DNA of 64,000 bases from Hemerocallis citrina. Lineage: Eukaryota > Streptophyta > Magnoliopsida > Asparagales > Asphodelaceae. This document shows positions 41,001 to 52,900 of the stretch, piece after piece. The notes beneath the pieces are model-generated. The model searched no databases. It was not told where the DNA came from and was given only the letters and a program-made list of their open reading frames with translations. The position numbers and the translations under genes are program-made. The first letter of the stretch is position 1. The number at the start of each line of letters is the position of its first letter. The stretch spans positions 147,820,926-147,884,925 of the forward strand of contig CM030358.1 of NCBI GenBank assembly GCA_017893485.1, given 5' to 3'.

Positions 41001-44000
41001 CTCTTATTATTAACATAATTATAAACTCTACAATTATAACGAAATAGTAGGAGTTGTCTGTATTATGGACAACTATCAAGTCATGGATCTCAACCATTTG
41101 TGAAAAACAATTTATATTAACCATCCTATTAAATTCAACCACATTTAAAAGACCAATTTATATTATCCATCATATTCGGTAAGAAACGGGGGTGAGGAAC
41201 AGGGATGGACCCAAATTGTTGTGGGCAAATTTGAGATGGGACCAACATTGTTGCGAGCAAATATGAAAATACACCTTTTGGGGGGGTAAATATGAGATTC
41301 AAACATTTGTTACAGGAATATATGATAAAAACCCTAAAATATAATATCTAAGATGTTCCCTAAGAATTCAAATCCTAAAATGCACTCTGATCATAGATAT
41401 TTTTCTTCCAAAAAACATAATATGAAGATGAGTGCACAGAGGTGAAGGGAAAGGGAAAAAAAACTTCAGAAAAATCACTTCAATACAAGGTGAGGCACTG
41501 GGTTGCGCTCGGATCAAATATGGAATGGATATGGGCATATCCATGTTTGCATTCCAAAGACGAAGATGGATGTGGATACGGATATGGGTCGTTATAAAAA
41601 ATTATATCCGTATCCGCTAATTTCAGATATGGATACAAATTGGATACATGCATCCAATACAGATATGAATTGGGGTATCAAAACAATATAATATAAAATA
41701 GATGCAAAAAAAGGAAACTTAATTGAATATGACAAAAAATTGTAAACAGTAATATTAACATCAAATATTAATCGAGAAGAGAACATATATCAAAAGGCAA
41801 AACATATAAAAACTAACAAAAAGAATGTGTACGTGGAAGAGAGACTAGGGAAGGATGGTTTAGGTACTAAGGAAAAAAAAAGAAGGAATGATCATATTTT
41901 AATATATTATATGGGTGTAAAAGAACTTAATGAGTAATATTTAAATTTTGAGGTATTCAAAAGAGTTTAGAGATTATCCAAAACTTGAATATATATAAAC
42001 AAGTTTAAAAATTCGGAACTAAAAAAGAAAAAAGGAAGAAAAAAAAGAAAAAAAAAGTTCAACACAGAGCCCAAATTGAATTTTACCCTAATAAAGTGAA
42101 TAAAAAATAAAATGACGAGGGCACGAAACAAACCTAAGCACAACTGAGTTGCCACCTAGAGAACCAGTGGGCTAACTTTAGATAAGTAAACTTATGAACT
42201 GTAATATATAAATTAGTCCAGATACCCGCATCCGATGCGAAAATTCTGGACATATCTGAATCTGCAACCTAATCCAAAAAGAAACGTTGATTTGCTCTAT
42301 GGTTTTGAGAGTTACTTCACAATAACACCCTAGAAGTGTGACACCTCACAGACCATTTGCATCTAAACCGTTCATATTAATTTTCAAGTCAAAATATGTA
42401 TAAGTAAAAACTAAAACTAAAACAGAAGTGTTTGGCACGCTTTAAGCAAAAGTGCAAAATGAATGATCCAATGATTAGAAAGAAATAGGACCACTTGACC
42501 AAAATACTTGAACTTTTGTACATGCACATCCTATGACATATAAAGCATGATGGACAGTCTGTGCCAATGTCCTTGATGACAGGTCTCTCTCTGTATATGT
42601 GATCGTGGTAATAATTATTGGGTGTAATGAATATACTTATTAGGACACAAAATTTCATGCCCATTAACGGTTTCCCATTAGATGCAAGGAAAACACCTGC
42701 GTAAGAAATTGTCGATGTTCACTATCAGTATTGTACAGTAAAATCAAGTTGTGTACCTCATTTAAAGAAACCACTGATTCTTCCTGTCCGGCATCCAGCT
42801 TAGTGGCCTAAATAATTAGGAACCAAGAACGAAAAATAAGAAAAAAAATATTTATAAGAGAAACAACTACTTGTAGCAGGTATAATTTGGACACTCAGAA
42901 AAACTAAACAGGAGAGAAACACGAAATGATAGATAACTAAAGCACTAGTTATTTAGCACGTGCAATCACATGAGATTTTCTTTTTAGGTATAAGTGGATT
43001 GTTAATATAGTTTGGAGTTTTAAACGGAGGGCTATTATTTTAAATAACTGGTTCAATTTAGGCAGACGGTTAGTATAGTTCAAAACTTCAAATGTATGAT
43101 CAGATTCACAGGTCGATGGTTGTCCACATACACACAATCCCAAAACTCTACTTATAATAGTAGAGGTACTTTATTAGTGGGTTTACTAATACATGCCTAT
43201 AGCAGAAAGATATTTTCATAAATGCAACACACCACTCCACAAAAGTAGTTTAAAGAATTTTATATTTTTAATTAATCCTACACCGGAAAAGCAATTTCAG
43301 GTTTAAAGAAATAAGCTACTCATACAATTAGTTTTCACTTACACCTATGGGTGCTTTCAATCGAACACAGATCAGAAATGGCTTATACCATAACTGCATC
43401 AGCATTCCAAGGACAAATACAGATACGAATATGGCTCGGAATTTTTTTTATAAAAATCATATCCTTATCCAGACTTTTAGGATACAGATGCAAATCAAAA
43501 TCAGATATGGTGTATTGAATACGGATATCAATTCAGACATCAAAAAAATATTAAATAAAATAGATGCAGAAAAAGAAAAGGTAATGGAATAGAAATGATA
43601 AAAAATTGTAAATAGTAAATTTTAACTTAAACTATTAATCATGAAGAGAACATAGTCAAAAGGCAGAACATTTAAAAACTAACGAAAAGAATGTATGTGG
43701 AAGAGAAAAGAAAGAAGGGTACCATATGTTTTAAAGAAAAAAATTGAGATGATTAAATTTTGATATATAATATCAGTATTAAAAAGGTTAATAAGTAATA
43801 TTTTAAAATTTTCAGGTGTATATAAAAAAGTTTAAGATTACCAGAAACATCTATATACATAAATAGGTTTAAAAAGTGGGAACTAAGAAAAAAAGGAGGG
43901 TCAATTCAGGGGTCTAAATAAAATTTTACACTAGAAAGAATGAACAAAAAAATAAAATTAACAAACCAAGCATTGGATCCAAGCACAGCAACGTTGCCGT

Positions 44001-46943
44001 CTACATAAAAAACCAGTGCGCTACATCTGAACTTATGTAAACTAGTGAACATAAATATGTATATTTAAAATATGTCGAATATCAGTATCCAATCTGAAAA
44101 TTTTGGACAGATCCGAATCCAAAAAAAAAGGTTTTGATATCAATATCTGTATCCAAATCCAAGTGGATCTGGATATCATATACGAATCGGCATCCATTTC
44201 GAATAACGGACCCGGATTGAATATATTTGTATCCGAATGCATTTACTTATACCCTCCAAGCTTAGTTAGATTTCCATCTGTGCAGTTAGATCAACAAGTA
44301 CCATATTTCTAGTAACAAAAACAAAACACCCTGGAGAAGGGTCAGCACATGACATCCCATAGTGTCGCAAGGGGTCATTAGATCGGATGTCGTCAAAAAT
44401 TTGGTTTTGATGATTTGCTTGAAATATCATACAAAGCGGCAGGGGGGCCATGGATTGGATCTCCTGCTGACCAAGTGAGCTTTTTGAATTTTGAGGGAAT
44501 ACCGCCTTGCTACATATTCCACTTGTTACTCCTATACAGCCATAAACCATGTACCTTGTATTTTTTGCTTTTCCAGTTGGCTCTGTTGAAAGTTCAAATC
44601 AAATTTCCTTCCACTAGGGGGGGGGTAATCTAATTTTTAGTGCAACCGTAGGTACAATTACAGTTGCAGCTGTAACCGTCGTTGCAATTGCAATAGTTGG
44701 GAAATGTGGTAAAATTTGTTGCAAGTGCAACAAACTTACATGCACCCAAAATGGGTGCAAGTTGAAAGTTGCAAGTGGGCTTCATTTTGCAACTCAAAGT
44801 TGTAATACCTTTCAAGTTGTAACTTTTAAAGTGTCAACCCAAATGCATTGCGACTACATCTCATTTTGCAACTTAGTTGCAAATTGAGCCTAGTTGCAAT
44901 GCATCTGGGTGTTGCCAAACACCCCTTAAAGGAATTACCATTTTGAATTTCCCTTGGCACCCTAAAAAACTTAATGCTAATAGGAACAATAACGCAAAGT
45001 GAACAAGTAAGGAGATGGCAGTATATTACACAAAGAAAATCAACCTCTCTGCACCAAGATCAGCCACATAGTTCTTACCTTCTCGTAATAGTTAATTTTG
45101 GCCTTCAGATCTGAGCAATGAGCCTAAACAATCACCCAAGTTTTGTTAGAGGACATGACATAACGACACTACCAAGTACATATGTCATAAAAAATAAAGT
45201 CAATGACATATGTAATATAACCTCAACCACAGCAGCCCTTGACTCAGCTGAAGCAACAGCACGCCAACAATCGGACAATTCCTTCCTCATTTCATCGACT
45301 TGTTTAAGAGAAGTATCCACTACCTTCTCCTTATCAAGTGTCAGTGTCCGAACGCGGTCTCTCTCTTCTTGAAGCTCTTTCTTAGCTTCAGCCCACTCCA
45401 TCTGCAAAAAAACATTTATGACAAGATTAACAAGAATACAAGACACATACAGTGCATAAAATGAAAATGTATGAATCGTGGTTCTAAAGATCGGCCGATC
45501 AGGCCGATCGGGGTCATTTTTCAAGGGGCCACTTCGATACAACCCCTAAATCTTAGGATCAGCGATATAGATCGGGGATTGGCCGAGTTAGAAATTGGAC
45601 CATATGGATCAGCCCAATGATTAAAAGATTCAATATTTGAATTTTCTATACATGTGGATCCTCTATATCCAAGAAATGAAAATATAAGTGTGTAATGAAC
45701 ATCATTTCATTTCTAGCTTATATTTAGTTTTTTCCTTGTAAGTAAATAAAAATATGTATTACTTGGTATACCTATTTCTATTTTTCTAGTTTTATTCTAC
45801 ATTAATATTTCTCTGAAACTAATTAAAATGTTCAAGTCTGTAAAATATTAAATTTGTAAAACAAACTATTTAAATTGATTAATTCATTTTTTTTAAAAAA
45901 TCATTTTTAAAATGTAATGTAACTATAGAAACATATTAGAAATTTTCTATTAATGTTAAAAATGCCTGAACCAAAAAACCCTATACACCGATCCAATACT
46001 GATCCGGATCCAAATATTAAAAAAACTCGATCCCGCTCCCGATCTCGAGTTTTAAAACCTTGGTAAGAATAACCAAACTTGAAGACGATACATAATGGGA
46101 AGAAATGATACAAACAATAATTTAAATAAAAAGAAAGGAGAAAGAAAATGAGGGGCAGACAGGTAACAACTACAATTTTCTTTAATATTAGCCAGAAAAA
46201 TGTCCCCATAGTGAAGCCCCCTCATGACAAAGTGTAAAACAATTCAACAATTTTATAAATACACTAAAAATACGCAAAAAATATATTTCAAATAAAAAAT
46301 AACAGAGAAGAAAAGGAATAAAAAAAAATTGAAGTTGAAGGGGTTACATGAGGACAAGGAGAAACTCATAAAATAATTTTAACCGGAACGTGTTTATGAA
46401 AAAATAATGAAGAAAAATCATTCTTAAAACGAATAAACTGAGGATAACAATTGGGAACATTTAATTTTTAAAATGAATAAACCAATTCAGAATCTTGAAA
46501 ATTGTTAATTAAATGTCAAAGACATGTTCAAGAATTGTCTAAAGAGTCCAACATAAGAAGTGTCTCGTACATGTCCAAGGAATGCCTGGGTTCGACAATC
46601 ATCCTACATGGGTACCGCTCCATGTTAAAAGCGTTTGAACTATGTAGAGTCAGTGTAATAAAATCTCATGTTGTTGCATAAGCTAAAAAATGCATGATAA
46701 TCAGCACATTTTCCAGGATCCTTGCCTTGCTTGTGCATTTGACCAGGCAGTCAAGTTCAATGTGCAAGGGCCAGGCACCAACAGGCGCTCAGGCAAGAGG
46801 CATATAATGTAAAAGACATAGCCTCTTCAGCGCTTTTGCAAGAGGTATATAATGTAAAAGACATAGCCTCTTCAGCACTTTTGTTTTTATTCTTTAGCGT
46901 AACACGACCCTAACTTTTGCCTTCAGTCATTGTATTCCGCGCG

Positions 46944-46996
<53 letters not shown>

Positions 46997-49900
46997 TTTA
47001 CTAACTACAAATAACACATTATTGTTATTATTTCAAATTTTGAAACTCGGTGCCGTTCTTCACTCAGGCGAACGCCTTTTTGGGCACCTCTTGCCCCAAG
47101 CGATAGTGGAGTCTAGCGCCTTGACTTCTCCTTTCGCAATCAAATTAGTTGCTTTTCAAAACATAGAGCATGCCACATGCATTCATTGCTTCATAACCAT
47201 GAACTCAGCAGTTGGCACCATGGTATAAAATAAACTTTGCAATGCAATTAAGTGAGAATAAAACCATAGTGTCTAAAAGGGATAACATCACAAAGAAGCG
47301 GCAGCACAGTACTATGCTATTATAATAGATATGAGGATGCTTAGTAAAATGGATAGAAGTCTGTCCTTACAATTATAGAAAGACTGTATGAATTACAATT
47401 TGGGCCAGAATTGAACTTAAAAAGAGGACTGGAAGATGAAGGAATTGTTTTCAACTTAATTATGTGGAAGAGATCTTACTTCAACTCGTTTGAGATACTC
47501 TTCAAGTTTTCTCCTCTCTGTAGCTTTTGCATTCTGAAAGATCCACATAGAATTGAGAAAGACGATTAGAATTTCGACCATAATAATTTTCAAGGGAAAA
47601 TCGAGACTGTTCATTAAGATAGGCATACCTCACGGACCTCCTCAGTACAATGAATAGTGTCTAGGCTTGACTGCATAAGAAGTTAAAATATTAGTTGAGA
47701 TGAAAAGGTTAAGAAATTTGAAAACTGATGGAACCTAGATAGATGACGCATTTCATATCTATGTAAGAAAACTCTATACAACCACAATAATTGATAGAGA
47801 CAAAAGCTGAAAGGATCGCAGCTTCAAATAACTGAAATAAATATAATCAACAAGAGTGAAAAATAAGGAAACCACAAAACCATGACACAGAAGATGAGAA
47901 CATGAGTATGTACAGAACAAATAACAGTCAGGTCAAGTTGGTGACTGGTCAAAAAACAAACAATAGCAAAGTCCACTTAAAGAAAGCCACCACCTACCTG
48001 TAGACGATAAACTCGCTCCGACAAACTGCGAACTTCATCAGAAGCTCTTTTCTCTGAGTTTATAAAGATTTCTTTCTCATGCTTCAAAATGGAAATCTGT
48101 GGTAACAGGATTATGCAAGGATTAGCCTCAGAGAACATTAGCATGTATCGAGTGAAATTAATACCCACCTCCATTGATAACTTCCGAGAATTCTCTTCAG
48201 AGGCTTGCAAAGTATCTGAACTCTCTCGAAGCCTCCTTTGATAATCAACTAGTAGATGTGTCAACTCCACGTTCCTGGCTGAAACAGCATTTGCTTCCTC
48301 TCTCTGCTTAATTCAAAGGAATAGACTAAAAATACAAAATAAAGAACGAAAGGATCAAGTGCGAGAAACTTAGAAATTATTAAAAATTAACAAGGCAAAG
48401 AGGAGGCCCTATCAATGACTGATAAGCTTCCTGGAGGGCTTTGCAGTAAAACTGGATTCACATAAAAGCACATTGATGGAAAATAAGTTATTGCTAACTA
48501 TCTAGATTATTGCAACTTTAAACAAAACCAAAATAATCTGTCTTTTCCTGACCAAAAATTCAAATCTACAATGATTATCCACTATCTACCATGACAATAT
48601 GTGATTTGACTTTACTTGAGACAAACTCGTAATAGCAAGCAGCTACTAACAAGACCTGCAGCCATTTAGTCTAGCAGTGGAAATGAAGTAACGGATTTCT
48701 GTAACTATAGTTGCATGTGTGCATAGCTCATCAAGCGCTTGCACAAACTAACAAAAACTGTTGAACTACAATTACAACATTCCAAAGATCACCTAACAAA
48801 GTGGGCATGAGAATAACATAGGGAAAGTACCTATGTTTGAACAAGAAACGATTACCTGATGGTCGAACTCTTTCATGAAACTATCCAGCCGTTCTTTGGA
48901 AAAGTTCGCCTCTAATAACATTTTATCCCGTTCAGAACGTAACGACAAAAGCTCACTCCTGATCAAAACAAGATATAATATTTTTATTCACAAAACAGAG
49001 AATATTTTAAATGTCACCAACAACAGACACATGTCTCAATGTCAAACAACAATTGATAACATTAATAATAGCATTGGATATAAGGTTTGAACAAAGTCCT
49101 CTGGCTTAAAACAATAAATATAGAAATCAAAAATAGTAATGCTACTGAGGCACCGCAAACTCAACTATCCCATGGGAACGAAATCAATTGTCTATTTTTG
49201 AATGCACCATCAAACCACCATATTGAGTTCAGCGGTATTGCAGGTCTTTACTAGGCCTTATATTAATATAACATCCTGCTAGCTTTCTCTTTTAGTTAGA
49301 AGAAATGGACAAAGTTAACTTAAAAAAGAAGTACCAATTTTGTAGCAATTAGTTTTCTTACACAGCTAAAGAAAATAATTCACTTCAAAAGATATACATG
49401 CAACGATGCAACCAGTGAAAGGTATTTGTCAATAAGCTTCAAACTTAATCTTGTTTGAACACAGAACATGTAACAAACAGAATTCAAATAAGCTAAAATA
49501 CTATTCATTTTGATCAATGACGAACAAATAACTGATAGAAGCATAAATGCAAAAGCTGGTAGGTCTTTGATCTATTAATACCTCGATGTAGCCAAATCTT
49601 GTTCGAGAGTTCTTGCGCGATCAGTAAGTTGCACATGGGCTTTCTTTGAAACTTCCTGAGAAATAAAATGCAAGAAAATTATGATCACAATGTCATGGTG
49701 AGCTTCGTTTGCTTATAACAAAACCCTTCAGGAGCTCACCTGAGAACCTTCAAACATAACCATAAGCTCCTTCTTGCCATCTTCTGTTATAACATAGGCC
49801 AAAATTTGGGGATCAGCGTGATATTGTTTTCGTCAAAATTTGGGGATCAGCGTGATATAGCAAATAAAACAATATCAAATTGGGACACCGATATGCAATT

Positions 49901-52900
49901 ACTGACATTATTACCATATATCTTTGCCGGCCTAGCATCACCAATGAACCACGGGTTCAAACCAAATTAAATTGCACACTATTAATTCACACAACCAATG
50001 CACAAAAATCACGGAATTTTGTACACATCTTAAATTTACATTACAGAAAAATCTAAACCGTCAATATTATTGAAAGAAAATACAAACCATTGATTAGAAC
50101 CATTAGCTAGCAGTTAACTTTAAGAACTCTTGGATCATCTTATCTTAATTTAATGATACTGTTGGAATATTTACCATATATTTCATATTTAGTAATAAAT
50201 TAATATATAAGAGTTGTCATATTAGTTTATCTACAATTCTACATTCTATGTGTGGTTGATTAATATTTATATCCATATTTGATTATATTAGGTTAGAAGG
50301 TTTTCTTTACGCCCAGGTTTTGTACGCCTATATAAGGCCTCTTTGTTTCTTATTATGTATCTCTTATTATGTATCTCAAAAAATCAATAATATTTTCTCT
50401 TTACTCCAATATTTTATTCTACAACATGCTATTTGAGCGTTGTGATCCTCCTTAAGCACTCTCTTTCTTGAGTAGCAAGAAGAGAGTCATCTCTCTTCAA
50501 AAATTCTCTTTTTTTCTTCTTCATTAATTGTCAGATACGATCCTCCTCTAGACTAAGATTTTCACATTCGGTACTCCTTCATATTTGGATTTACAAACCC
50601 AGTCCTCTTCCAGATGCATAGAAAATGCATATTTCTAGATCCAGTCCTCAAGATGCGAATTTTAACATTTTTAAAATTCGGTCCTTCTCCATATTCAGAT
50701 TTTCATATCCAAAATTCTTTCATATTCGAATTTCCATATCCGATCTCATCTAAATTACGATTTTCTATGTGCTATCCGGTTTCATCAAAACGCACTAGAC
50801 TTCCTCCGTGCTATCCGGTTTCGTCCGCAACGCGCAAGATTTCCCCCGGCTATCTGGTTTCATCCGCAACGCGCTCAATTTCCTTTGTGCTATCCGGTTT
50901 CATCCGCAATGCGCTCGACACCTCTATGAAGTTTGATGAAAGTGTTGATTTATATAGTTGCATTCCCTAAGTTTTCTTTGCCCGGTCCAGATCTTGGCTC
51001 CGTCGCACTTCCTCGCTTTTCTCTTCATTTCAAGTTTGGCTTCAACTTCATCTACCCTCCAACTTAAGGGAGAGTGTTGGAATATGTACCATATCTTTCA
51101 TATTTAGTAATAAATTAATATAGAAGAGTTGTCATATCAGTTGATCTACATTCTATTGTGGTTGATTTATATTTATATCCATATTTGATTTTATTAGGTT
51201 AGAAGGCTTTCTTTATGCTCAAGTTTTGTAAGCCTATATAAAAGCCTCTTTGTTTCTCATTATGTATCTCAAGAAGATCAATAATATTTTTGTAGCGCCC
51301 CGAGATCCACATACAGGAAACTCGTGACACAACCCAAGATTATTGCTTCAAATGAGTACATAACACAAAAAAGAAATTACAGGAAATTTAAAACTTACAT
51401 TGTTCAGGAAAAATTTTACTTTCCACTTGGAATACTCCACGGCCCAAAACTCTTTTGTTCCCACGATCAATTCCTACAAACTAACTGTGGGCACGTCAGT
51501 TGTACACAAAACGGATGAAAACCGCAATTTCCTAATCCTCAACAAACAATCCTTAATGCAGAAAGAAAGAAACGTGAAAATCATGTACTAGGGGTGTTGG
51601 TGTATGTTATGATCTAGGATCTAATGCACAATTCAAATGCACACAATGCTCTTATTCTAATGAATACTTGATTCGGAAACATAAGCATCCCATACTACAT
51701 TTATCCTAGTCAAGCTTGAGTGTACTTCAAATTATAGGGTTCACTCCCTCGCAATGCAAACCTATTCTTGTACTCTTTCCTGTTCCTGACATTTATTTAG
51801 TGACTGGTAGAGCTGCAGTAAATACGGTATATTCCGTCTAATGCATCGGATCGGTGATCTTTCTTCACTCCCGAAAGTCGATGACCCCGATCTATCGGAA
51901 TCAGTGGTCTCTCTCCACTCCCGACAGGCTGGTGATCATTCAGCTCAACTGCAATCCTGTCGGAATCGGTGGTCTTTTCTCCACACCCGGACTCTACCAT
52001 AAGTTATCCGAGCATAGGGCGAATCGGCAGGCCTTTCCCTACTCCGCCAGAGACTGAGAGTTATACTCTAGCTCATAGTTCATATGTAGCATTGGTATCG
52101 GGTCGGATCGGGTCCGGTCCTTCACTACCCGGACCCGGACTCGGACCCGGACCCAGTCCCGGGAGGACCAGATCCGGTTCCGGTTTCGGGTCCGTGTCCT
52201 ATTAAAATATTCCTACCCGTTCGGGTAGGAGCGGAAATGTGAGCGGCGAGCGGAGCAAGTGAGTGGAGGATTTAGAATAGAGGAGAGAAGAAAAAGGCAT
52301 ATGTTTTGAGTTTGGAAGAGGAAGATTTAGATTTAAAAAGGAAGGGGAGGAGGGATGAGGATAGAATATTTATTTTTACGTTGATTTGAGTTTTTTTTAA
52401 CGGGTCCGGGTCCGGATCGGGTCTCTTTTGAGCGAACCCGAAAGTACAACGGGTCCCATTTTAGGACCCGGACCAGGATAGGCTAGGTCGGTTCTGGTCC
52501 AATGCCGGATCCGGGTCGGATCCGGAATTCAGGTATTTATACCAATGTCATTCATATGGATAACTTAGAACATAAACGTACTCATCAGCGTCCATTCTCC
52601 TAGATTTCGACATCTTTATCACTGAATCTCATAAATCAACAGTCGAGACTGTGCTGCACTCGTCCCAGATGAGACGACGTCGCACGTGTCCCCTTGATAG
52701 ATTAGTACACTCCCAACTAGTGTCTGTCCTTATTTTATTGGTCATGCGATCTTATTAACATTGTTATCCTTTATTTTCTATTTAATTTATTCTTATTCTT
52801 AATATATTTTACTTAGTTTCTTATTCAATGATAGTTGGTTACTAGGTAATTTTTTAAACCTAGATCCAAGGTTAGTCTTGTCTTACAACAAGTTATCTAA

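Noticed and set aside
46917..47228. Glycine-run 103-codon frame
   Set aside because: It is caused by the G51 homopolymer.
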